Of a stretch of 5,731 nucleotides of DNA, positions 1 through 5,731 are shown in pieces (within the stretch, counting starts at the first letter, position 1; every line of letters begins with the position of its first letter). The translations under genes and the position numbers were made by a program. This DNA comes from Cryomorphaceae bacterium (GTDB taxonomy: Bacteria; Bacteroidota; Bacteroidia; Flavobacteriales; Schleiferiaceae). The DNA lies in assembly GCA_013911625.1 (NCBI GenBank), contig JACESW010000089.1, positions 1 to 5,731 of the forward strand. Direction: 5' to 3'. The notes under the pieces are model-generated. The model saw only the letters and a list, made by a program, of their open reading frames with translations. It was not told where the DNA came from and did not search any database.

Positions 1-650
1 CCTCAGTAGTGGTGTTTGCTTTTGACGGTGAAAACCTAATCTCATTGGTAGGTGCGAAATCTGAAGAACCGTACCGCGGAGCTCCAATGCTTCCAACAAA
101 TTGGGTAAAGGCAAATGAAAGTGTCGAGGATGTAGCCAAGCGTATGATGACTCGTGTATTAGGCATGGACCAAATCTATTTGGAACAGCTGAATGCTTTT
201 GCTAGGGTGTACAGAAACCCAATGGGGCGTGTGGTGAATATTGCCTATTACGCACTTTTGAATTGGGACGAGGTAAAGAATATCAAATTGCAAGAGGGAT
301 ACCGTTGGGTAAGAAACGGCGAAGAGCCGGAGATGATCTTCGACCACAATGAAATTTACGAAATGGCTACGGAGCGTCTCAAGCGCCGTGTGAAGCGTCG
401 TCCAATCGGTTTCGTGCTACTACCACAGCGATTTACCTTCAACAATATTCACGCGCTCTACCAGGCATGTTTAGGTAAGGAGCTAGATAAGCGTAACTTC
501 AGAAAGAAGTTCATGCGTAGTGAATTATTGATAGATACAGAGGAAACCATCTTTGAAGCACCGGGCAATAAGAAGCCTTCGCGCTTATACGAGTTCAACC
601 AACAGAAATACGAAAAGCTCACCCTCAAAGGGTATGACTTTAAATTCTAA
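1..650 (+). CDS. Nudix-fold winged-helix transcriptional regulator (NrtR/AraR-like), 5' partial
   Basis: This is probably a DNA-binding regulator that senses a small molecule through a degenerate Nudix domain. The frame is already open at base 3 and reads S-V-V-V-F-A-F-D, the first beta strand of the Nudix fold. The GTG at 9 is therefore unlikely to be the start, and an estimated 15-25 residues lie off the left edge. The Nudix box (bases about 99-167) keeps the mid-box Glu (117-119), the Arg (141-143) and the late Gly (162-164). The REUXEE core reads R-M-M-T-R-V, so all three metal-binding glutamates are missing. From about base 415 to the stop, a winged helix shows the family's hallmarks: R-F-T-F-N-N-I, L-Y-Q-A, L-D-K-R-N-F-R-K-K and S-R-L-Y-E-F. 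NrtR controls NAD genes, and AraR of Bacteroides is a Nudix-type arabinose regulator that also lost catalysis. Which ligand this protein binds cannot be read here. The gene ends just before a terminator and converges on the next gene. Confidence 0.85.
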   Translation, partial: SVVVFAFDGENLISLVGAKSEEPYRGAPMLPTNWVKANESVEDVAKRMMTRVLGMDQIYLEQLNAFARVYRNPMGRVVNIAYYALLNWDEVKNIKLQEGYRWVRNGEEPEMIFDHNEIYEMATERLKRRVKRRPIGFVLLPQRFTFNNIHALYQACLGKELDKRNFRKKFMRSELLIDTEETIFEAPGNKKPSRLYEFNQQKYEKLTLKGYDFKF

Positions 651-656
651 ATAAAT

Positions 657-686
657 AAGCCCGATGCTCTGCATCGGGCTTTTCTT
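657..686. terminator. Bidirectional intrinsic terminator between convergent genes
   Basis: A perfect 11-bp stem (657-667 pairing with 671-681, core GCCCGATGC/GCATCGGGC) closes a three-base loop TCT. On the + strand it is followed by a T-rich run (680-686). On the - strand it is followed by the T-rich complement of 651-658. It lies 6 bases after the stop of the Nudix regulator and 22 bases beyond the stop of the thioredoxin-like gene on the other strand. It can therefore end both transcripts. Confidence 0.87.
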
Positions 687-708
687 ATTGCTGTAAGCTA
701 TGGGCCTA

Positions 709-1215
709 CTATGGCTTGGCGTATTCTTCCCAAGGAGTATTCTTGTACGCGTTGCTTCCGAAGAAGTTGGCAATCTTCAAGAATTGTACAGGCTCTTGGT
801 AGCCAGGTACAGGGCTTAGCATTTCAAATTTATCATTCATGAAAATGACAGTAGGGTAGGACATTTTCCCATTGAGCAGTGCCGCCGCTAGTTCGTGGTA
901 TCCACGCTTACCTTGAGCAACAAAGGTGAAGGTGTTGTTCAAAATAGTGATGTCCTCTTTTTGTTCCGCATTGAATTTGACATTGTAATAATGTTCGTTC
1001 ATGTACGCAGCAACCTCTGGTTTTTGGAAGGTCGCTTTATCCATGCGCTTGCACCAACCGCACCAATCTGTATAAACGTCTATGAAGATCTTTTTCGGAT
1101 TTTCCTCCGACTGGGTCAATTCATAGGCCTCTTCAATACTCATCCATTGGATTTTCTCTTGAGCCATGCTCGATCCAAAGAACAGAAAGGAGATGGCGAG
1201 TAGTGTGTTTTTCAT
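709..1215 (-). CDS. Periplasmic thioredoxin-family protein with CGWC active site
   Basis: A 168-residue exported protein of the thioredoxin fold, of the Thioredoxin_7/DUF255-like type common in Bacteroidota, probably a periplasmic thiol-disulfide oxidoreductase. The N-terminus (M-K-N-T, a hydrophobic stretch, then S-S-M-A-Q) is a Sec signal with likely cleavage after SMA. There is no lipobox cysteine, so it should be soluble. The active site is CGWC at residues 52-55, inside D-V-Y-T-D-W-C-G-W-C-K-R-M. The cis-proline appears as S-Y-P-T-V at about residue 121. A longer reading from GTG at 1242 is rejected, because that codon sits in the loop of the terminator at 1222-1255 and the extra residues would precede the signal peptide. 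The stop is TAG. Only 6 bases separate the end of the terminator's T tract from the start codon, so transcription probably enters by read-through from the transporter gene or from a promoter hidden upstream. The fold and active site are clear, but the substrate is unknown. Confidence 0.87.
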   Translation of the reverse strand: MKNTLLAISFLFFGSSMAQEKIQWMSIEEAYELTQSEENPKKIFIDVYTDWCGWCKRMDKATFQKPEVAAYMNEHYYNVKFNAEQKEDITILNNTFTFVAQGKRGYHELAAALLNGKMSYPTVIFMNDKFEMLSPVPGYQEPVQFLKIANFFGSNAYKNTPWEEYAKP

Positions 1216-1221
1216 AGAGCC

Positions 1222-1255
1222 AAAATAAAAAACCCCACGCACAAGGCGCAGGGTT
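1222..1255 (-). terminator. Intrinsic terminator after the POT transporter gene
   Basis: On the - strand, AACCCTGCGC (1255-1246) pairs with GCGTGGGGTT (1240-1231) across the five-base loop CTTGT. This gives ten pairs, two of them G-T wobbles. TTTTATTTT (1230-1222) follows directly. The stem begins 24 bases after the stop of the transporter gene. It lies upstream of the thioredoxin-like gene on the same strand, so it may attenuate that gene instead of fully separating it. Confidence 0.75.
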
Positions 1256-1279
1256 CATATGATAAAACTATGCTAAAGG

Positions 1280-2773
1280 TTACTCAACCCCGTGCATCAA
1301 CTTATTAATTGGGCCTTTCAACAAAGCAAGTAGAATTGCGAAAGCAACAAGAACGTAACCAATTGTCGAGAATGTAGCGATGTACTTGTCCAGGCCTTCA
1401 GCAACGCTTAGCGCCTCTCCGCCTTCTTCACCACCACTAAGTGCTGCAATAGCACCAGCGAGGTAGTTCGCCATTGCGAAAGAAAGGAACCAACCACCCA
1501 TCGCTGTACCAGCAATACTCTTCGGCGCCAGTTTGGTCACCATTGATAATCCAATAGGGCTTACAAACAACTCACCAGTGGTGTGCAGCATGTACAAGAA
1601 TACTAGCGTTAATAGTGGTACCTGGTAGGCATCGTTAACGAACATAAGACCCACAAGGGTAACCAAGAAACCAGCACCAAGCTGCAGGATACCCAAACTA
1701 AACTTCATTGGAATAGAAGGGTTCTTGCCCATTTGGCTCAATTTGATCCACATCCATGAGAAGAACGAACCAAAGGTTACAATGAAGAACGGATTGAAGA
1801 ACTGCGTCATAGAGGCAGGCATCATCCATCCGAAGATTTCACGGTTTACATTACGGTCAGCAAAAAGGGTCAATGACGTACCTGCTTGCTCGAAACATGC
1901 CCAAAAAACTACGTTGATAAGCATCATAATGACCAATGCGATCATGCGATCTCTCCATACAGGTCCTTCTTTGATACCAGCAGCAATCAATTGGTAAGCT
2001 ACGTATAGGAAGATGGCAATGAGCAAATATTGTAAGATTTCATTCTTAGAAATCAATACGTAGCTCAATGGAATGAGAAGGAGGGATAAAACAGTAATGG
2101 TTTTCCAACGTTCCATGCCTAACCACTTTTCGCGGCCTGCTTCAGTGATCTCGATATTTGGTACGTGTCCGTATTTTTCACGTCCACCCCAGAAAATGAA
2201 TAGGCCCAAAAGCATACCGAGACCGGCCAAGCCAAACCCGTATTCAAATCCGTAGGTTTCACCTACAAAAGCAACTACAGTTGTTGCCAAAAGTGCACCA
2301 ATGTTAATACCGATATAGAAGATAGTAAAACCAGAATCGCGACGTGGATCACCATCATTGTATAGTTTGCCTACAATGGTAGAGATGTTCGCCTTGAAGT
2401 AGCCGTTACCTACGATCAAACCACCCATACCGATGAGCATTAAGCTTTCGCGTAGACCTGCATCCAAGCCAAACATATCAGTACCAGCAACCATTAGGAA
2501 TTCACCAATGGCCATAAGAATGGCACCAAGAATAATAGCATAACGGTAGCCTAGGTAAGAATCGGCCATGCGACCACCCAAAACAGGGGCAGCATAAACC
2601 AAAGCGGTATAGGCACCATAGATTAGTGACGCCTCAGCATCACCTTTTAATAGAGATTTTACTAGGAATAGTGTCAGAAGGGTACGCATTCCGTAGTAAC
2701 AGAATCTTTCCCACATTTCAGACATAAATAGCGTCCACAGCGCTGGTGGATGCTTCATACTTTGGTCACTCAT
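1280..2773 (-). CDS. POT/PTR2-family proton-coupled di/tripeptide transporter
   Basis: A 497-residue inner-membrane symporter of the major facilitator superfamily, the usual length for bacterial POT proteins (DtpT/DtpA group). It imports di- and tripeptides with protons. Family landmarks appear in order: the TM1 proton-coupling motif E-x-x-E-R at 19-23 followed by F-C-Y-Y-G; the G-G-R-M-A-D loop at 66-71; G-N-G-Y-F-K at 122-127 with the conserved peptide-site Lys127; F-Y-I-G-I-N-I-G at 152-159; F-E-Q-A-G-T-S-L at 294-301; and G-E-L-F-V-S-P-I-G-L-S at 400-410 with Glu401 matching the conserved TM10 glutamate. All the main functional residues are present. The one small oddity is F-K-A-N-I-S where F-K-P-N-I-S is usual. 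ATG at 2773 is the first in-frame start and lies just before the conserved region; Met6 is an alternative. It follows the dipeptidyl peptidase gene by 54 bases and ends in a terminator. Exact substrate range cannot be inferred. Confidence 0.94.
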   Translation of the reverse strand: MSDQSMKHPPALWTLFMSEMWERFCYYGMRTLLTLFLVKSLLKGDAEASLIYGAYTALVYAAPVLGGRMADSYLGYRYAIILGAILMAIGEFLMVAGTDMFGLDAGLRESLMLIGMGGLIVGNGYFKANISTIVGKLYNDGDPRRDSGFTIFYIGINIGALLATTVVAFVGETYGFEYGFGLAGLGMLLGLFIFWGGREKYGHVPNIEITEAGREKWLGMERWKTITVLSLLLIPLSYVLISKNEILQYLLIAIFLYVAYQLIAAGIKEGPVWRDRMIALVIMMLINVVFWACFEQAGTSLTLFADRNVNREIFGWMMPASMTQFFNPFFIVTFGSFFSWMWIKLSQMGKNPSIPMKFSLGILQLGAGFLVTLVGLMFVNDAYQVPLLTLVFLYMLHTTGELFVSPIGLSMVTKLAPKSIAGTAMGGWFLSFAMANYLAGAIAALSGGEEGGEALSVAEGLDKYIATFSTIGYVLVAFAILLALLKGPINKLMHGVE

Positions 2774-2827
2774 GTTTCAGTGTGTTTTTGTGTTACGCAA
2801 GTATAAGATTTATTTGGTCACGGCCGG

Positions 2828-4972
2828 TTATAGATTCTCGGCAATGAAGCCTGTCATCATTCGGTACAGGTGCATACGTGTGTTTCCGCCGAAGATTCCG
2901 TGGTTTTTATCGGGGTAGGCGAACCATTGGAATTCTTTATCCGCCTGGATGAGTGCCTCAACCATACGCATAGAGTTTTGTACATGCACATTATCATCTC
3001 CAGTTCCGTGGATCAAGAGATATTTACCTTCTAGACCGTCTACGTGAGACAATGGACTATCTGCATCGTACCCATCTCCGTTATCGGCAGGGAGTCCCAT
3101 GTAGCGCTCTGTATAGATGTTATCGTAGAAACGCCAATTGGTAACCGGTGCTACAGCCACGGCCATCTTGAATACTTCAGGGCTTTGGAACAAACAGTTA
3201 GAGGCCATGTAACCCCCGTAACTCCAACCAAATATGCCTATGCGATCGCCATCGATGTAAGGGCGTTTGGCCAATTCTAAAGCCGCCTCTGTCTGATCGC
3301 GAGTCTCAAGTTTCCCCATTTGGCCGTAGGTACTTTTCTTAAATTCTTCACTACGTCCGTCGGTTCCGTGGTTGTCTACACTAACCACAATCATGTCGTA
3401 TTCATTCGCAAGCATTTGGAACCACATACCATTAAATGCGTCATAGCTGTTCTCTACGGTCTGACGGCCAGGCCCACCATAAACAAACATGAACATTGGG
3501 TAGGTTTTACTTTCGTCAAAGTCTACCGGCTTGATCATCCAAGCGTTCAGGTCACCGCCTGTTGGGGTACTTACCGTGAAAAATTCTTTCGGTGAATAGG
3601 TGTATGCCTCCAAAGCTGCTTCCGCCCGTTTGTTCTCTTTGAGTGTACGAACGATGCTTCCGTCGTTGCTTCTCAATGTAACTACTGGTGGTACCCCTTC
3701 GGCACTGTAGGTATTTACGAAAAGACTGAAATCGTTAGTAAAGGTGCCACGGTGGGTTCCTTTTTCACTGGTGAGCAGTTTCTTGCTGCGACCATTGATG
3801 CGGATGCTGTATATGTTACGCTCAGTAGCATTGATCTCCGAGCTCTGGTAATACAAACGCTTGTTTTCATCGATGCCGTAGAACGAAGTAACGTTAAAGG
3901 CGCCTGAGGTGATCTGACGCTTTACTTTACCCTGTGCACTGATATGGTACAGGTGGTTCCAGCCGTCTCGATCGCTAAGCATGATAAATGAGCCATCTTC
4001 TAGGAAGTACAATTCATCATTGATTTCAAGATACTTCTCGTCAGTTTCGTGGTAGAGTAGGGCATGTTCGCCACTTGGCGCATCTACTGCATAAAGTTTA
4101 AGGTCATTTTGCAACCTGTTCATGCTTTGAATCACCCACGTACGATCGTCGGACCATTTTGTACGTGGTAAGTATTCGTAAGGCGTCTTATCAAGCACCT
4201 GACGGACGCTTCCGTTTTCGCTGTCCCATAGGTGTGCGGTTACTACACTATTGTCTTCACCAGCCTTCGGGTATTTGAAGGTATATGGGTTAGGGTACAA
4301 TTTATTCCCGTAAACATCCATATTGAAACTCCTCACATTGCTCTCGTCAAAGCGTAAAAAGCCGATGTAGCGTGAATCCGGTGACCACCAGAATGAACTA
4401 ACTAGCGCAAATTCCTCTTCGTACACCCAATCCGTTGCACCGTTGATAATGCTATTAAAAGCCCCGTCATTGGTGATTTGTATATGCTCATCTGCTGCGA
4501 TGTCGTAAGCATATAGATTGTTGCCTAAGACGTAAGCCACGTGCTGGCCATCTGGTGAGTAGGTTGCATAGCGAACCTTTTCGTCACGAAGCTTTTTAGC
4601 AGTACCCGATTCGAAATCGGCCAGCCAAACCACACTTCGAGAGCTGTATCTGTAAATGCCCACCGTTTCGGTTTCTAAAAGGGCAGCGGTTTCATCTGCG
4701 TTGAATGAATACCCATCGAAACCGTTCAATCCTTCTGCAGATGCGATATCGAAAAGTGTCGCCACTTTTTCGCCGCTTTCGTAGCTGTATTTATCAATGG
4801 TTTTTTGCGTGGTGGCGGAATAGTGTGCACCGTCATTCATACTGCGCAATCCACTGATGCCGCCGGCATAGAATGAATAGCGTTGCCAGAGGTCACTAAG
4901 AGTAATAGATTGCTGTGCTACCGCAGTAAAAGAAAGGGCAACACATAGGCTAATGGAGAATAGTTTTTTCAT
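2828..4972 (-). CDS. dpp4: Secreted dipeptidyl peptidase IV (family S9B)
   Basis: A 714-residue serine exopeptidase that releases N-terminal X-Pro (and X-Ala) dipeptides from peptides. Its length is typical of bacterial DPP-IV (about 720). A Sec signal (M-K-K-L-F-S, hydrophobic core, A-V-A-Q-Q) directs it to the periplasm, and no C-terminal sorting domain is present. A beta-propeller (about 95-440) precedes an alpha/beta hydrolase domain (about 490-714). The double-glutamate motif D-W-V-Y-E-E-E-F supplies Glu186 and Glu187, equivalent to Glu205/206 of human DPP4, which hold the substrate amino terminus. Tyr498 in V-Y-G-G-P fits the oxyanion tyrosine. The triad is Ser584 (G-W-S-Y-G-G), Asp659 (G-T-G-D-D-N-V-H) and His691 (D-K-N-H-G-I-F). 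Y-T-E-R-Y-M-G-L-P also matches the DPP4 group and argues against acylaminoacyl peptidase. The ATG at 4972 is preferred to TTG at 4981 because it starts the signal peptide directly. The peptide transporter follows 54 bases downstream. Confidence 0.95.
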   Translation of the reverse strand: MKKLFSISLCVALSFTAVAQQSITLSDLWQRYSFYAGGISGLRSMNDGAHYSATTQKTIDKYSYESGEKVATLFDIASAEGLNGFDGYSFNADETAALLETETVGIYRYSSRSVVWLADFESGTAKKLRDEKVRYATYSPDGQHVAYVLGNNLYAYDIAADEHIQITNDGAFNSIINGATDWVYEEEFALVSSFWWSPDSRYIGFLRFDESNVRSFNMDVYGNKLYPNPYTFKYPKAGEDNSVVTAHLWDSENGSVRQVLDKTPYEYLPRTKWSDDRTWVIQSMNRLQNDLKLYAVDAPSGEHALLYHETDEKYLEINDELYFLEDGSFIMLSDRDGWNHLYHISAQGKVKRQITSGAFNVTSFYGIDENKRLYYQSSEINATERNIYSIRINGRSKKLLTSEKGTHRGTFTNDFSLFVNTYSAEGVPPVVTLRSNDGSIVRTLKENKRAEAALEAYTYSPKEFFTVSTPTGGDLNAWMIKPVDFDESKTYPMFMFVYGGPGRQTVENSYDAFNGMWFQMLANEYDMIVVSVDNHGTDGRSEEFKKSTYGQMGKLETRDQTEAALELAKRPYIDGDRIGIFGWSYGGYMASNCLFQSPEVFKMAVAVAPVTNWRFYDNIYTERYMGLPADNGDGYDADSPLSHVDGLEGKYLLIHGTGDDNVHVQNSMRMVEALIQADKEFQWFAYPDKNHGIFGGNTRMHLYRMMTGFIAENL

Positions 4973-4994
4973 GGAATTCAATTCTGTGAGCAGC

Positions 4995-5025
4995 TAAAGA
5001 TAACTCAAGAATTGCCATGAATAAA
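4995..5025 (-). promoter_or_regulatory. Possible Bacteroidota-type promoter for the dipeptidyl peptidase gene
   Basis: In the 60-base gap upstream of the peptidase gene, the - strand carries TTTA (5025-5022), a 19-base spacer, and TATCTTTA (5002-4995). The Bacteroidota consensus is TTTG-N19-21-TAnnTTTG, so spacing fits and each element differs by one base, G to A at its end. Transcription would start near 4988, leaving a leader of only about 15 bases. Short AT-rich matches arise easily by chance, so this is tentative. Confidence 0.3.
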
Positions 5026-5032
5026 GGCCTAA

Positions 5033-5359
5033 TTATTCAGATTCAGGGGCAAGGGTTACCGCAAGACCTTCGAGGTCAGGATGCATGAAAATTTGACACC
5101 CCAATCGGCTATTGTCCTCCACAAAAAAGGCTTGATCGAGCATGTCCTCTTCGTCGTCCGAAGGTTCTTTGAGTTCATGATCGCTTTTCACGTAGCAATG
5201 GCACGAGGCACACATGGCCATCCCCCCGCAAGTACCTTTTACGGGCAATTCGTACGATTTACAAACCTCCATGAGGTTCATGTTCATGTCCGTTGGAGCA
5301 ACGAGTTCATGCCTTTGGCCTTCGCGGTCAACAACAACGATGTTGATATCTACACTCAT
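5033..5359 (-). CDS. [2Fe-2S] ferredoxin, adrenodoxin type
   Basis: A complete 108-residue cytoplasmic electron carrier with the beta-grasp ferredoxin fold. The cluster ligands are Cys44, Cys50, Cys53 and Cys88, spaced C-X5-C-X2-C-X34-C, in C-G-G-M-A-M-C-A-S-C-H and R-L-G-C-Q-I. The His after the third ligand, the acidic helix (E-P-S-D-D-E-E-D-M-L) and the R-L-x-C-Q motif mark the adrenodoxin/vertebrate-type subgroup, not the plant type. Two further cysteines, Cys33 and Cys55, are not expected ligands; Cys55 sits two residues after Cys53. ATG at 5359 lies one base after the TAA of the upstream reductase gene, so the two are very probably co-transcribed and may be translationally coupled. The likely role is to take electrons from that flavoprotein and pass them to an acceptor such as a P450, an oxygenase, or Fe-S or lipoate assembly; no acceptor is in view. 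A 60-base gap without a terminator follows before the peptidase gene. Confidence 0.92.
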   Translation of the reverse strand: MSVDINIVVVDREGQRHELVAPTDMNMNLMEVCKSYELPVKGTCGGMAMCASCHCYVKSDHELKEPSDDEEDMLDQAFFVEDNSRLGCQIFMHPDLEGLAVTLAPESE

Positions 5360-5360
5360 C

Positions 5361-5731
5361 TTATTCTAGGCTGCCTACACCGCCCATAACGGTGGTGTAT
5401 TTGAACGATAGTTTTTTATCTGGATAGGCACGCTTGAAGGCGCTTTGAACCATGATGGTACCCTCGTGGAATCCACAAAGGATAAGCTTCAGCTTGCCAG
5501 GATAGGTATTGACGTCGCCTATGGCGTAGATACCTTCAATGTTCGTGCTGTAATCTGTAGCATTATCAACCACAATTGAGTTTTTCTCGATTTCCAATCC
5601 CCAATCGCCTATAGGTCCAAGGGTAGGAGTAAGACCGAAGAGTGGCAACCAGTCGGTACATTCAATCACTGTTTTACTACCGTCTTTAGAATGGATAGTT
5701 ACAGATTCTAGCGTTTCAACACCTGCTACTT
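5361..5731 (-). CDS. FAD-dependent NAD(P)H oxidoreductase, ferredoxin-NADP reductase-like, 5' partial
   Basis: The C-terminal 122 residues or so of a thioredoxin-reductase-fold flavoprotein; the rest, including the first FAD and the NAD(P) dinucleotide motifs, lies off the right edge. The frame stays open to base 5731, so the GTG at 5669 is internal. Visible landmarks are the end of the NAD(P) domain (L-F-G-L-T-P-T-L-G-P-I), the second FAD-contact motif G-I-Y-A-I-G-D-V (GD at 5514-5519), and T-Y-P-G-K-L-K-L-I-L followed by G-F-H-E-G. This last block is characteristic of type-2 ferredoxin-NADP+ reductases (YumC-like and alphaproteobacterial relatives that end in Y-T-T-S-S), and differs from true thioredoxin reductases. 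The tail F-K-Y-T-T then diverges into a glycine-rich end. The adjacent ferredoxin gene one base downstream supports a ferredoxin reductase role. The choice between NADPH and NADH cannot be made from this fragment. Confidence 0.87.
   Translation of the reverse strand, partial: VAGVETLESVTIHSKDGSKTVIECTDWLPLFGLTPTLGPIGDWGLEIEKNSIVVDNATDYSTNIEGIYAIGDVNTYPGKLKLILCGFHEGTIMVQSAFKRAYPDKKLSFKYTTVMGGVGSLE

Noticed and set aside
9..11. GTG as the start of the Nudix regulator
   Set aside because: The frame is open upstream to the window edge and the residues before it continue the first Nudix beta strand, so the gene is truncated by the edge.
1725..1997. Open frame of about 90 codons on the + strand inside the transporter gene
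   Set aside because: It is antisense to a strongly conserved POT gene, shows no recognisable motif and has no initiation signal of its own. Other + strand frames antisense to the - strand genes (895-1203, 2073-2255, 3044-3280, 3320-3595, 5081-5389) fail for the same reasons.
2798..2805. TATACTTG on the - strand as a promoter -7 element for the transporter gene
   Set aside because: It is one base off TAnnTTTG, but no TTTG-like element lies 19-21 bases upstream, so support is too weak to list.
2820..2828. GC-rich palindrome CGGCCG between the peptidase and transporter genes
   Set aside because: The self-complementary part is only six bases, has no loop and no following T tract, and it overlaps the end of the peptidase gene. 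It is not a terminator or a convincing operator.
4973..4981. TTG start adding three residues to the dipeptidyl peptidase
   Set aside because: The ATG at 4972 directly opens a clean signal peptide, whereas TTG is a rarer start and adds nothing recognisable.
5667..5669. GTG as the start of a 102-residue protein at the right edge
   Set aside because: The reading frame continues without a stop to base 5731 and the upstream residues fit the NAD(P)-domain end of the same flavoprotein.

Overview
The window looks like ordinary chromosome from a member of the Bacteroidota, most likely a Flavobacteriia-type bacterium. Four things point there. No start codon is preceded by a Shine-Dalgarno sequence. 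The secreted proteins have short Sec signals ending in an Ala-Gln junction. The gene content is typical of the group: a winged-helix Nudix regulator, a periplasmic DPP-IV, a POT peptide transporter, and a thioredoxin-family protein with a DWCGWC motif. The one recognisable promoter-like sequence resembles the Bacteroidota pattern TTTG-N19-21-TAnnTTTG. The assignment rests on these features and on protein resemblance recalled from memory, not on a search.

Layout. The + strand holds only the 3' part of a Nudix-fold transcriptional regulator (1-650), cut by the left edge. It converges on a run of five genes on the - strand and is separated from it by a bidirectional hairpin terminator (657-686). 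Read in transcription order (right to left), the - strand run is: the C-terminal part of an FAD-dependent ferredoxin/thioredoxin-reductase-like oxidoreductase (5731-5361, cut by the right edge); a [2Fe-2S] adrenodoxin-type ferredoxin (5359-5033) one base downstream; a secreted prolyl dipeptidyl peptidase IV (4972-2828); a POT-family proton-coupled di/tripeptide transporter (2773-1280); a hairpin terminator (1255-1222); and a periplasmic thioredoxin-like protein (1215-709).

How the genes fit together. The reductase and ferredoxin form a probable NAD(P)H to FAD to [2Fe-2S] electron-delivery pair. The peptidase and transporter form a peptide-scavenging pair: DPP-IV clips X-Pro or X-Ala dipeptides from peptides in the periplasm, and POT carries dipeptides across the inner membrane. 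The thioredoxin-like protein probably handles disulfides in the periplasm, with no specific link to its neighbours that I can show. The regulator has lost all three glutamates of the Nudix REUXEE core, so it is probably a sugar- or nucleotide-sensing repressor or activator, not an enzyme. Its targets are not visible here.

No stretch longer than about 65 bases lacks a gene. I see no mobile element, CRISPR array, tRNA, rRNA, large repeat or frameshift, and no previously undescribed system. The observations most worth a second look are the dead Nudix box, the DPP-IV/POT pairing, the reductase/ferredoxin pairing, and a terminator placed almost directly against the thioredoxin start.
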